NCBI GenBank assembly: GCA_024637195.1
Contig: JAGXFN010000004.1
Location: 1 to 64,000 of the forward strand
Source: Arcobacter sp.
GTDB taxonomy: Bacteria; Campylobacterota; Campylobacteria; Campylobacterales; Sulfurimonadaceae
Reading direction: 5' to 3'
Length of the DNA: 64,000 bases
Notes under the pieces: model-generated
Told to the model about the DNA's origin: nothing
The model's input: the letters and a program-made list of their open reading frames with translations, nothing else
Databases searched by the model: none
Part shown: positions 46,275 to 53,893 of the stretch, in pieces
Layout of the letters: each line of letters begins with the position of its first letter
Position numbering within the stretch: position 1 is the stretch's first letter
Made by a program: the position numbers and the translations under genes

Positions 46275-46826
46275 GCTACAAACCATCCCATGCCATTGGC
46301 TGCGCCAAAGCCTAGCAGGAGCATACCAGCACCGATTTTTGCCACCTGCTCCCAGCCTCATGCCGATCCAGGTGAACAGCACTGAGAAGAACGCGATCGT
46401 CGTCGCCACTGCCAGCGGGTCAACCGGACCGAGGCCGAGACTGAAACCGACCACGACGTTATCAATGCTCAAGCCCAGGGCGAGAAAAGCAAGCCCGCCC
46501 CACTTTGTGACGTGTTTTGCCAACTTCTCGTCCTGACGACGGTTTCGGACTCCGCCGATCACGATCAAGAGACCCAGGGCGATCAGCAACACGGTACCGA
46601 CAACGTTTGTCTGCAAGCCAATCGCACGCGCGGTCACCGCACCCAGCCCAATGCCTAGCAACGGCATCACGAACTCAAACACGCCAAATACCAACATCAC
46701 GCGAAAGCGATGTGAGGCCTGCCCTATGGCACCGAGCGCCAGCGCCACGGCAAGGTTGTTGGAGCCGATGACGACACCAAGGATGAGAAAGTCGATAAGT
46801 GTCATTGCTGATCCTGTGGCGCCCAA
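46268..46826 (-). pseudogene. mntP: MntP-type manganese efflux pump, frameshifted
   Basis: Reads as MntP/YtaF-like six-helix membrane pump: LILGVVIGSNNLAVALALGAIG, LGLSIDNVVVGFSLG (two Asp/Asn motifs that line the Mn path). After FTWIGMRLGAGG a T5 run (plus strand 46336-46340) carries one base too many; removing it restores KIGAGMLLLGFGAANGMGWF and a TGA stop at 46268-46270. As it stands the frame runs to 46131 with unrelated residues. Start is ATG 46826 or 46805. The gene is visibly richer in G+C than its surroundings and lies in a cassette array, so it was acquired. Sequencing error is possible. Confidence 0.8.
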
Positions 46827-46989
46827 TGCCGTCTGATTTGTAACATCATATGTATGACCTCATGTTGGATGGCAGAGTCTGAAGCCCTGCCTCTTAAAGC
46901 ATTGAAGCACGTAGAACTCGGAAGTCGAGCTAGTACTTTATGGCGTCGTATTTTACTACTAACGTTTGTCGTGAGCAATAGTTATTTAT

Positions 46990-47329
46990 TTATTGATATT
47001 TTTTACCTTTATACTCTAGCCAACCATCGGTATGATGTTTTTGAGGGTCATCATGTGTCCAATGGACCACACCACTTTTTGCATTGTTTTCGTGCTCACC
47101 ACAAAACTTTATTAAATCACCTTTGTTAAGTGAATAAATTTTTGGTGCCAAGTCAATATTATGTGCAACTAATAATGTTCTTCCAGATGACTCTTGTATT
47201 ATAAATCGTTGATGACGGCTACCTTTGTTATCATCACCAAGTAATCTAATTACTGTTCCTGAACCACATATTTGTGTGCCAGCAAATATTTCAATACTAA
47301 TAAGTAGTATTAACAGTACTTTTTTTCAT
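46990..47329 (-). pseudogene. DUF3465-like cassette gene, frameshifted at the start
   Basis: With one A removed from the A7 run just after ATG (plus strand T7, 47320-47326), the gene reads a complete 112-residue exported protein: signal peptide MKKVLLILLISIEIFAG, then Cys21 and Cys76, VVHWTHDDP and GWLEYKGKKYQ at the end, the pattern of DUF3465 proteins that are common in Vibrio-type integron cassettes. As written, translation from the ATG stops after 10 codons. Low G+C. The A-run could be a slippage switch, a dead gene, or a sequencing error. Confidence 0.7.
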
Positions 47330-47349
47330 TTAAACTCCAATTGTATTTT

Positions 47350-47419
47350 CATATAACGTTTAAATAGGAACTACTAAGTGACCGCTAGGTAACTTAGTAG
47401 TTCCTATGATTTGTTATGA
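47350..47419 (-). repeat. attC-like site after the ADP-ribosyltransferase-like gene
   Basis: Outer ATAAC (47353-47357) pairs with GTTAT (47413-47417); unpaired spacers of 6 and 5 bases follow; inner 16-base perfect arms ATAGGAACTACTAAGT (47364-47379) and complement (47392-47407) enclose a 12-base loop. On the minus strand it begins CATAACAAATC and ends AAACGTTATATG, typical of attC sites. It lies 8 bases beyond the stop of the upstream cassette gene. Confidence 0.8.
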
Positions 47420-47426
47420 TGCTTCA

Positions 47427-47948
47427 TTAACTAAAAGGTTCTACTCTTTCGATTTTAACAATGACTTCTTTTAGTAATGATGCACCAACAGGATTTGTAA
47501 GAAGTAAAACTTCATCGTCCTCTGGTACTGTAATGATAGTAGCTAACTCTGAAACTGAATATTCAAGTATATTAAATTTTGCTAACACAGATCTGTTTAT
47601 ATAAAATATATAACCCGGTAATGTATTTCCTTTTGTTGCATAATATTTTGCACGTTCAAGGTGTGGTGTAGTCGACAAGTATGCACTATTATTTTTAAAG
47701 TCATCTTCATCAAATCTATATGGATTTTGGTGTTTATCTATAGCGTTTAGATGATGATTCCCTGAAAATAAGTTTTCAGATGGGAATAAATGCTCCCCCG
47801 GGTAAAGATTAGCAGTAGTTATAATCCCTCTTGGAGTCAATTCTCCATCTAACTCATTATACATATTGATATCCATTCCACGATATAAATACATTTTAGC
47901 TCCATTTACAATATCTTTTATCAAAAGTGTAGCTTCATTTGTCATCAT
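47427..47948 (-). CDS. ADP-ribosyltransferase-like cassette protein
   Basis: 173 residues from ATG 47948, which lies right at the end of the next attC site, as usual for cassette genes. The order of motifs resembles mono-ADP-ribosyltransferases: YLYRGMD (Arg23), SAYLSTTPHLERAKYYA (STT at 92-94, in place of STS), and PEDDEVLLL (E143...E146, ExE-like). No signal peptide. Low G+C against neighbours. Could be a toxin or modifier; no antitoxin or immunity gene is adjacent. Remote similarity by eye only. Confidence 0.55.
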   Translation of the reverse strand: MMTNEATLLIKDIVNGAKMYLYRGMDINMYNELDGELTPRGIITTANLYPGEHLFPSENLFSGNHHLNAIDKHQNPYRFDEDDFKNNSAYLSTTPHLERAKYYATKGNTLPGYIFYINRSVLAKFNILEYSVSELATIITVPEDDEVLLLTNPVGASLLKEVIVKIERVEPFS

Positions 47949-48031
47949 GACGTTAGAACTCAGCCGACCGGTGACGCATAGCAACGACAGGAACGACGCG
48001 GCACTGGGTCGGCTGTAAGTGTCTTGTTATG
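47946..48031 (-). repeat. attC-like site after the HNH-like gene
   Basis: Outer CATGAC (47946-47951) pairs with GTTATG (48026-48031) with one G-T pair; central unpaired spacers of 9 and 10 bases; inner arms CAGCCGACC (47961-47969) and GGTCGGCTG (48007-48015) with a long 37-base terminal loop. Minus-strand start CATAACAAG is the same as in the neighbouring site. Less regular than the other two. Confidence 0.65.
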
Positions 48032-48035
48032 GCTT

Positions 48036-48449
48036 CTACCGCTCATCAAGCGGGAGCAGCTTTATTTCAGCTCTATTCAGGCGTTCGTATGCATCACCGC
48101 TTTCGAAACACCAACCCTCAGGCATTCTGTTCTTCAGATTAAGACCTTCTTTAGAGTCAATATACGCTGCTAGTTCTTTTGAGATGTAAGCTATTTTCCA
48201 GTGTTTACTTAATAATCGAGCGATTTCTATTTCTGAAACATCTTTCACTAATAATCGGCACGATTCCTTAATCAGTACAGCGCAGGGAACAACGTGCTCC
48301 GGATGTACTGGTTCACCGTTAATAACTTCCTGTGATTGCCTAACGCCTGCGAAATCGCCCTCTGGATGCAGTAAATAGTTAAAGATCCGTGAGTGGAATC
48401 CTTTTCCATTGCACTCAAGGCAATCATTGAAGTGCCTAACTAGGTGCAA
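48036..48449 (-). CDS. HNH-like cassette protein
   Basis: 137 residues from TTG 48449. The segment VHPEHVVPCAVLI resembles the E/D-H-I/V-V-P core of HNH nucleases, but a full HNH set of three motifs is not clear. A CLEC pair near residue 10. The reading frame passes through CTAGTTAGGC (minus strand, 48434-48440 region), in which GTTAGGC is a canonical integron recombination core; the gene's 5' end may therefore have been joined to foreign sequence. Function unknown. Confidence 0.5.
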   Translation of the reverse strand: MHLVRHFNDCLECNGKGFHSRIFNYLLHPEGDFAGVRQSQEVINGEPVHPEHVVPCAVLIKESCRLLVKDVSEIEIARLLSKHWKIAYISKELAAYIDSKEGLNLKNRMPEGWCFESGDAYERLNRAEIKLLPLDER

Positions 48450-48984
48450 GGAAGCTCTATAACTGATTCTGTATTATCCATATGAGGCTGCTGTCCCTTA
48501 TTTGCTATAACTATTTAATATCCAACACTTTATAGGAATAATCCTTAAATATTATAATATTCACACATGTTAAATATGGTGATATTTTTAATGCTATGTC
48601 ACTTTGCAATATATTCCTTATTATCTATGAATAATGAGCTAATCTTGGAGTATTCATAGGTAAGGATATTTTATGATCAACCTATCAAATCCTCAAATTC
48701 AAGCGTTTTTATCCCCTCAAAAAGCATATTTATCTTTTTTGCTTTTAATATAGCCTGGATTCGAGAGATTTTGCGCAAAGGTATGAGGACTTCATAGTTT
48801 TGAGGAAAGAAATTTGCAAATTATTTTGGAATTCGTCTTCTGTAGTAGAGGTTTTTGTTGCGTTCTAAGATGTAATTACTCATTATTTGACCACCAGTGT
48901 GTGACAAAAATGTGTACTAAAAAAGTTATGCTGTTGAATGTTATGTCTTGGAAAGCCGTAAATAAGGGGGTTTGTAATAAAAGT
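48450..48984. other. 535-base non-coding stretch between cassettes and tRNA-Leu
   Basis: A/T-rich. Apart from a 47-codon gene fragment at 48677-48820, no gene is seen. It could be the remains of the array's promoter side or of an integrated element, but no attI, integrase or transposase is recognised. Confidence 0.5.
48677..48820 (-). pseudogene. Gene fragment, 47 codons, no start
   Basis: Reads FFPQNYEVLIPLRKISRIQ then AILKAKKINMLFEGIKTLEFED to a TGA stop, a smooth protein-like sequence, but closed upstream by TAA (48821-48823) with no ATG/GTG at its beginning. Probably the C-terminal end of a deleted gene. Parent family not recognised. Confidence 0.4.
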
Positions 48985-49068
48985 TGGTGCGGTCGGGGGG
49001 ATTTGAACCCCCACACCCTAAAGCACTACCACCTCAAGGTAGCGTGTCTACCATTCCACCACGACCGC
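48985..49068 (-). tRNA. tRNA-Leu (anticodon GAG)
   Basis: Minus-strand cloverleaf: acceptor GCGGTCG pairs with CGACCGC, then A and an encoded CCA (48987-48985). The anticodon arm is CTACC-TTGAGGT-GGTAG, anticodon GAG, reading CUC/CUU. A long variable arm is present as in class II tRNAs, and the T arm reads GGGGG-TTCAAAT-CCCCC. Its 3' end faces the cassette region. Confidence 0.95.
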
Positions 49069-49079
49069 ATATTAGAAGA

Positions 49080-49097
49080 TGTCAGCCGAAGCTGACA
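49080..49097 (-). terminator. Hairpin after atpE
   Basis: TGTCAGC - TTCG - GCTGACA, seven perfect pairs with a UUCG-type loop, 19 bases past the atpE stop and before tRNA-Leu. Followed by TCTTCTAAT; a likely terminator or processing site. Confidence 0.65.
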
Positions 49098-49115
49098 GAG
49101 GTATTCTTAAGTTGA

Positions 49116-49454
49116 TTAACCTAGGAACGGGTTCGCGTAAAGTGCGATAAGCGCGATTACTAGTGTATAGATAACCTGTGCTTCGATCATTGCAAGAGCG
49201 ATGAACATTGTAGTCATTAGCTTGCCGCCAAGACCTGGGTTACGTGCAGTACCAGCGATAGTTGCAGCAGCAGTGTGACCCATACCGATAGCACCACCAA
49301 GAGCAGCAAGACCAAGACCAACACCGGCCGCGATCATTGAGTATGCTTTAAGAGTTTCGTTAACTACAGCAGCTTCAGCAGCAACTTCGGCAACAGCCTC
49401 AGCACCGAATGCAGCAGCAGCAAGAGCTAGCATCATTAATACGATTTTTTTCAT
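49116..49454 (-). CDS. atpE: ATP synthase F0 subunit c
   Basis: 112 residues, longer than the usual 75-85 because of an N-terminal signal-like segment (MKKIVLMMLALAAAAFG). Two membrane hairpin helices: AAGVGLGLAALGGAIGMGH, polar loop TARNPG, and FIALAMIEAQVIYTLVIALIALY with the ion-binding Glu. As in other Campylobacterota it lies apart from the main atp genes. Translated at high level (AAAGGAGAAA). Forms the rotor ring of the ATP synthase. Confidence 0.96.
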   Translation of the reverse strand: MKKIVLMMLALAAAAFGAEAVAEVAAEAAVVNETLKAYSMIAAGVGLGLAALGGAIGMGHTAAATIAGTARNPGLGGKLMTTMFIALAMIEAQVIYTLVIALIALYANPFLG

Positions 49455-49671
49455 TGTTTTCTCCTTTTGTTTTACAAGGTCCGTTCGGCTAGCGTAACCG
49501 GTTTTTCAACCAGCCATAACCACATAAATGCAGCCATGTCCCTACTAAAGACTTCGTTTCGTCGGAAGTTTACAGAGTCGGGGCTAAAAGTTAGATTAAA
49601 ATAAGTTTTATTGGGAGAGAAATTTCTGCTATAGCACAAGCAGCGAAGCTCTCTGCCAAAGAGAGTAAGAC

Positions 49672-51858
49672 TTATGGCCGTCCGAGGCTGATTTTACTGC
49701 CTTTGAACTCCAGGATCTCGACTTCGATCTCCTGGCCGATTGAAAGTACATCTTCGACTTTATTGACGCGTTCTTTTGAGATCTTGGAGATATGTAAAAG
49801 ACCGTCTATACCGCCGGGAAGTTCGATAAAGGCACCGAAATCAACCGTACGCTTCACCTTTCCTATCACAATATCGCCGACATTATATTCCGGCGCCTTC
49901 TCTTTTGGTGCAGAGAGCATGCTCTCGATGTGTTCGCGGGCATTTTTGACACCTTTTTTATTGCTGCCAGAAACTCGGACATTTCCCTCTTTTTTGTCGA
50001 TATCGATAGAGACCTCAAACTTTTCTATGATCTCGCGGATCGTCTTGCCCGCCTGGCCGATAACTTCCGCTATGCGCGAAGGATCGATACTAAAAATATC
50101 CGTACTTGGAAGTTTCTCCTCGTTGACCAAGATATTGTCCTCTGCTTCTTTCATGATGTCAAGGATATGAACACGTCCTTCTCTGGCCTGCAAGAGTGCC
50201 TCGTGCAGAAGTGCTTTGGAGATGCCGCCGAGCTTGATGTCCATCTGCATCGCCGTAATCCCTTTGTAGGAGCCGGCAACCTTGAAGTCCATATCGCCAT
50301 CGTGATCTTCAAGGCCCATGATGTCGCTCAAAACAGCGTGCTTGTCGCCCTCAATAACAAGACCCATCGCAATGCCCGCTATAGGATCGCTCATCTCTAT
50401 CTCAGCCGCACGAAGGGCCATATAGCCGCCGCAGACAGTTGCCATTGAAGAAGAGCCGTTTGACTCCAGGATCTCCGAGACTAGACGGATCGTCCTTCCC
50501 TGTGCGTTTAGAGCAGCTTCGAGCGCACGTTTGCCAAGATTGCCGTGTCCAAGTTCTCGGCGTTTTGGTGCGCCTACCGGGGATGCTTCGCCTACTGAGA
50601 AGCCCGGGAAGTTATAATGAAGCATAAAGGCTTCGTTCTGGGTTCCTGCATCAGTAAGATTTTCAAACATCTGCGCGTCCTTGTTCCCGCCTACTGTCAA
50701 GGTAACAAGGGCCTGTGTCTGACCCCGGGTAAAGAGGCAGGAAGCATGCGCGTTTGGAAGGACATTTGTTTCTATCGTAATCGGGCGGACCTGGGTCAGC
50801 GTGCGCCCGTCGGCACGCATGTTCTTTTCAATAATCTGCTCGCGTACGCATTTTCGTTTGTAGTTGACAACAGAGGATTTGATCTGGTCGTAATGCCAGT
50901 CGTTCTGTTTCGCAATATCAGAGGCCGCAATTGCCTTGGAGATCGTTTTGAGCGAGTTGTTCCGCTCGCTTTTTGCCATCTTGCTGATCGCTTCTTCTAT
51001 TGATGCCTTATACTCCGCTTGGACATGGGCATAGATCTCAGAGTTGCTTATCTCCTCAAGCAGTCTAATCGGCTCCTCAGCTTTGGCAAGGGGAATAAAA
51101 GCCTCTTCGTACTGCACGTTGGCGATATTCAGTGCCTCCTGCGCGGTAGCAATCGCTTCGATTAGTTCATCCTCATCCATCGCATTGGAAACGACAGTAG
51201 TGATCATTTCTGAGGCCAGTGTCGGATCGATCATCGGATCAACCATCGGCATAGGGATCATCTCGCTCTCTATCGAACCCAAAGAACGCATCTCGATCAT
51301 CAAAAGATCATCCTTGCTTCCGGCAACAAAAAGATCGAGTGTCGACTCTAGCATCTGTGAGTTCGTCGGGTTGATCTCTATCTTGCCGTCGATCTTGCCC
51401 AAACGCACGCCCGTTACCGAGGTTTTGAAGGCGAGGTTCGAGTGGAGCATCGCTGCTGAGGCTGCATTTAGAGCCAAACGCTGAAGGTCAGCCTCTTTGT
51501 CGACACTGAGCACCATGATCGTGATCTGTGTCGGGTGTGCAAAACCTTTAGGAAAGAGCGGGCGCAAGGAGCGGTCGACAAGACGCGAGGTCAGGGTCTC
51601 AAAGTCACTCGGTTTGCTCTCGCGTTTGAAAAAACCTCCCGGCATTTTTCCTGCAGCATACGTCTTCTCGAGATACTGTACGGTCAAAGGAAGAAAATCC
51701 CCCTCGATCACCTCGTCACGGTCGACGGCGATCGTTGCGAGTAAAACCGTATCGCCGACTTTCAGCCATACAGCCCCATCCGCTTGACGTGCAACTTTTT
51801 CAAACTCGTACATTTCGATATGGTTATTGATCTCAAAAATACATCTGCTCATCTTCAT
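49672..51858 (-). CDS. pnp: Polyribonucleotide nucleotidyltransferase
   Basis: Phosphorolytic 3'-5' exoribonuclease of the degradosome. 728 residues: two RNase PH domains (VRQADGAVWLKVGDTVLLATIAV; FTRGQTQALVTLTVG and SPVGAPKRRELGHGNLGKRAL), an alpha-helical linker, KH domain (SRIAEVIGQAGKTIREI) and S1 domain (GDIVIGKVKRTVDFGAFIELPGG). Start ATG overlaps the upstream phosphoribosyltransferase stop (ATGA); ATG 51852 is an alternative. Last gene of the purD-lptD operon. Confidence 0.97.
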   Translation of the reverse strand: MKMSRCIFEINNHIEMYEFEKVARQADGAVWLKVGDTVLLATIAVDRDEVIEGDFLPLTVQYLEKTYAAGKMPGGFFKRESKPSDFETLTSRLVDRSLRPLFPKGFAHPTQITIMVLSVDKEADLQRLALNAASAAMLHSNLAFKTSVTGVRLGKIDGKIEINPTNSQMLESTLDLFVAGSKDDLLMIEMRSLGSIESEMIPMPMVDPMIDPTLASEMITTVVSNAMDEDELIEAIATAQEALNIANVQYEEAFIPLAKAEEPIRLLEEISNSEIYAHVQAEYKASIEEAISKMAKSERNNSLKTISKAIAASDIAKQNDWHYDQIKSSVVNYKRKCVREQIIEKNMRADGRTLTQVRPITIETNVLPNAHASCLFTRGQTQALVTLTVGGNKDAQMFENLTDAGTQNEAFMLHYNFPGFSVGEASPVGAPKRRELGHGNLGKRALEAALNAQGRTIRLVSEILESNGSSSMATVCGGYMALRAAEIEMSDPIAGIAMGLVIEGDKHAVLSDIMGLEDHDGDMDFKVAGSYKGITAMQMDIKLGGISKALLHEALLQAREGRVHILDIMKEAEDNILVNEEKLPSTDIFSIDPSRIAEVIGQAGKTIREIIEKFEVSIDIDKKEGNVRVSGSNKKGVKNAREHIESMLSAPKEKAPEYNVGDIVIGKVKRTVDFGAFIELPGGIDGLLHISKISKERVNKVEDVLSIGQEIEVEILEFKGSKISLGRP

Positions 51859-52502
51859 CCTTGTTCTTCTAAAATAATTTCAATCTCTTTGTCGGTTACG
51901 GGTCTAAAATTCTCATAATAACAGTAGGTCTTCACATAATCATTGACCTCATGCACGATATAGGATTCATCCACGATCTGGTTCAGTGCCTCGGCAACAC
52001 TTTTTGGCGCAACGGGAATCGCCACAAAGACGGCTTTAGCGTCCATGTTCATCGCTGTTTTTATTCCCGTCATCAACTTCATCCCGCTCTCGCACCCCTC
52101 ATCGATCAGCAAAACATGCTCATCTTTAAGATCGGAAAAGGGCTTTCCTTTTCGGAGTTTGTAGATCGAGGAGAGTATCTTCTCTTCGTGCTTGCGGCGT
52201 GCCTCACCGTAGATGTAGTCATACTGCACCCCAAACGCATTGACCAGCTCTTCGTGAACAACGATCTCTTCGCTTTCGCTTACGCGGCCGAGTTCACATT
52301 CATGATTAGCAGGAGCAGAAATCGCTTCGGAGAGCAAGATATCCACCTTGACTCCGGCTTTTTCGGCTATAGCAGCCGCAATTTTCAAACCGCCCGATGA
52401 GACCGCAATGATCTTCCACTTCTCTTGGCGTATGCGGTCAAGAGGCAGTATCTCGATCAGCTTCGCAGCGGCGTGGCTCCTGTCTTTGTAGTACTGGTTC
52501 AT
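51855..52502 (-). CDS. Phosphoribosyltransferase-family protein
   Basis: 215 residues with the PRTase-like fold: VSSGGLKIAAAIAEK near 35-50 (PPi loop region) and HVLLIDEGCESGMKLMTGI as the PRPP loop (about 128-146). The usual VDDGxATG is changed to IDEGCESG. Resembles the PRTase domains of unknown substrate often annotated as predicted phosphoribosyltransferases. Overlaps its neighbours on both sides by four bases. Substrate unknown. Confidence 0.8.
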   Translation of the reverse strand: MNQYYKDRSHAAAKLIEILPLDRIRQEKWKIIAVSSGGLKIAAAIAEKAGVKVDILLSEAISAPANHECELGRVSESEEIVVHEELVNAFGVQYDYIYGEARRKHEEKILSSIYKLRKGKPFSDLKDEHVLLIDEGCESGMKLMTGIKTAMNMDAKAVFVAIPVAPKSVAEALNQIVDESYIVHEVNDYVKTYCYYENFRPVTDKEIEIILEEQG

Positions 52503-53893
52503 ATCGCTGATCCTGCCGCTGAACCCAGAAGGTATTTCATGCTCTCTTCCGTAAACGAGGCACCGAAGCCCAGATAGATGTTGTCTGCTCTTGAGTTGAG
52601 AAAGTTGTCCCAGCCTGCATGTACTTCTAGATGCTTCAAGAAACGATAGCGCATGTTAAACCTCATATGTGCACGGTCATTACGAAAATCATTGACGGCA
52701 TTGAGATCATAGGTCTCGATCGTGAACTTCAGATTATCCTTCATCGTAAAATAATCGATTCCTACCCCGCCAGTTGATTCGATCAAACCGGCTCTAAAAA
52801 GAAGATCATCATAGCGTTTTCCGTATTGGGCCGAGAGATAGTATTTGCCCTTGTCATGTGTTGCCGGTTCTTTATATACCCCGCTTCCGTCTGTTTGGGT
52901 ATAGTCATTCATCGAAATCACACTGAGCATATAGTAGGTCGAGGGGTCAGGCAGATAGTTGACATCGACATACGTCTTCACATACTCATCGCTGAACATA
53001 TAATGCGAGTTGATCCCGAACTGCAGCTCGCTTTTGGTGAAGTTTGAGAGCAGTTTGTCCACTTTTTTGAATGCCTCTCCCCCGCTGCTGAAAAAAGTGT
53101 CTGCCGAGAGAATAACATCGTTCAGAGGTTTTCTGTTTTCTTGGACAATTAGCGTAAGATTGTCTTCCAAAGAGATGAACTTGTCCATTGCCTCAGGCAG
53201 TTTTGCATCCAACGTCCCTCCAACCCTGTCAAAACGCTTTGTCAACGAATCGATCTGCGCCATTATATCGGGCAGTCTATGGTTGACCGTTTCGCCCATC
53301 ATTTTAAAATTATCAATAGTTTCATAAAGATTGCTGCGGTTTTCTGAGATCACCTCGCGCAGAGACTTCCCTACTTCAGCGAACTCTTTTAGCGCGGATT
53401 GTAGGTCATGTCGGCTTTGCTCGTCAAAGGTCTGTCGAAGTTCTGATACAAAGAGTTTTATCTCCTGCGCCGCCTTATCGACACTATCGCTTGTCTCTTC
53501 AAATGAGGCCAGACGATCCACGGATTTCAAGGCACCCTCTTCGCTGATATTTTCACTAGAATATCCAGGTGTGATGTTGATAAGCTTTCCGCCAAGTACG
53601 GTGTCTTGGGTGACAATAACAGATGAGTCAACCGGGATCCTGACCCCCTCGCGAACAAGGAAACGAAGCTTTACCTTGTGGTCAACAAGGCTGATATCAT
53701 CAATATAGCCGATTTCAACCCCGTTTAACTTCACTTTTGTCTTCAGTTCAAGGCCGGAGGCATCCTGAATATAGGCATTTACATGTGACCCTTCTTCATT
53801 AAAACTCCCCAGGTCATTCACCTGAGTCGAGAGGATAAACAATAAAATTAACCCGGAGGCAACAAAGGCACCGACTTTAGCTTCTAAACTCAT
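52499..53893 (-). CDS. MCE/MlaD-family lipid transport protein with C-terminal barrel-like domain
   Basis: 464 residues. One N-terminal membrane helix (8-24), MCE domain (about 35-115: VKLNGVEIGYIDDISLVDHKVKLRF), a long helical region (about 130-280), then about 180 residues of alternating strands (YYMLSVISMNDY, KYYLSAQYGKRYDDLLFRAGL, MRFNMRYRFLKHLEVHAGWDNF) that look like an outer-membrane or beta-rich domain. Plain MlaD proteins end after the MCE part. Overlaps lptD by 4 bases. MlaE/MlaF-type partners are not in the window. Confidence 0.85.
   Translation of the reverse strand: MSLEAKVGAFVASGLILLFILSTQVNDLGSFNEEGSHVNAYIQDASGLELKTKVKLNGVEIGYIDDISLVDHKVKLRFLVREGVRIPVDSSVIVTQDTVLGGKLINITPGYSSENISEEGALKSVDRLASFEETSDSVDKAAQEIKLFVSELRQTFDEQSRHDLQSALKEFAEVGKSLREVISENRSNLYETIDNFKMMGETVNHRLPDIMAQIDSLTKRFDRVGGTLDAKLPEAMDKFISLEDNLTLIVQENRKPLNDVILSADTFFSSGGEAFKKVDKLLSNFTKSELQFGINSHYMFSDEYVKTYVDVNYLPDPSTYYMLSVISMNDYTQTDGSGVYKEPATHDKGKYYLSAQYGKRYDDLLFRAGLIESTGGVGIDYFTMKDNLKFTIETYDLNAVNDFRNDRAHMRFNMRYRFLKHLEVHAGWDNFLNSRADNIYLGFGASFTEESMKYLLGSAAGSAI

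Noticed and set aside
46827..46989. A fourth attC site between the DUF3465 gene and mntP
   Set aside because: TAAC and GTTA occur (about 46960-46990), but inner arms do not pair convincingly; at most a degraded site.
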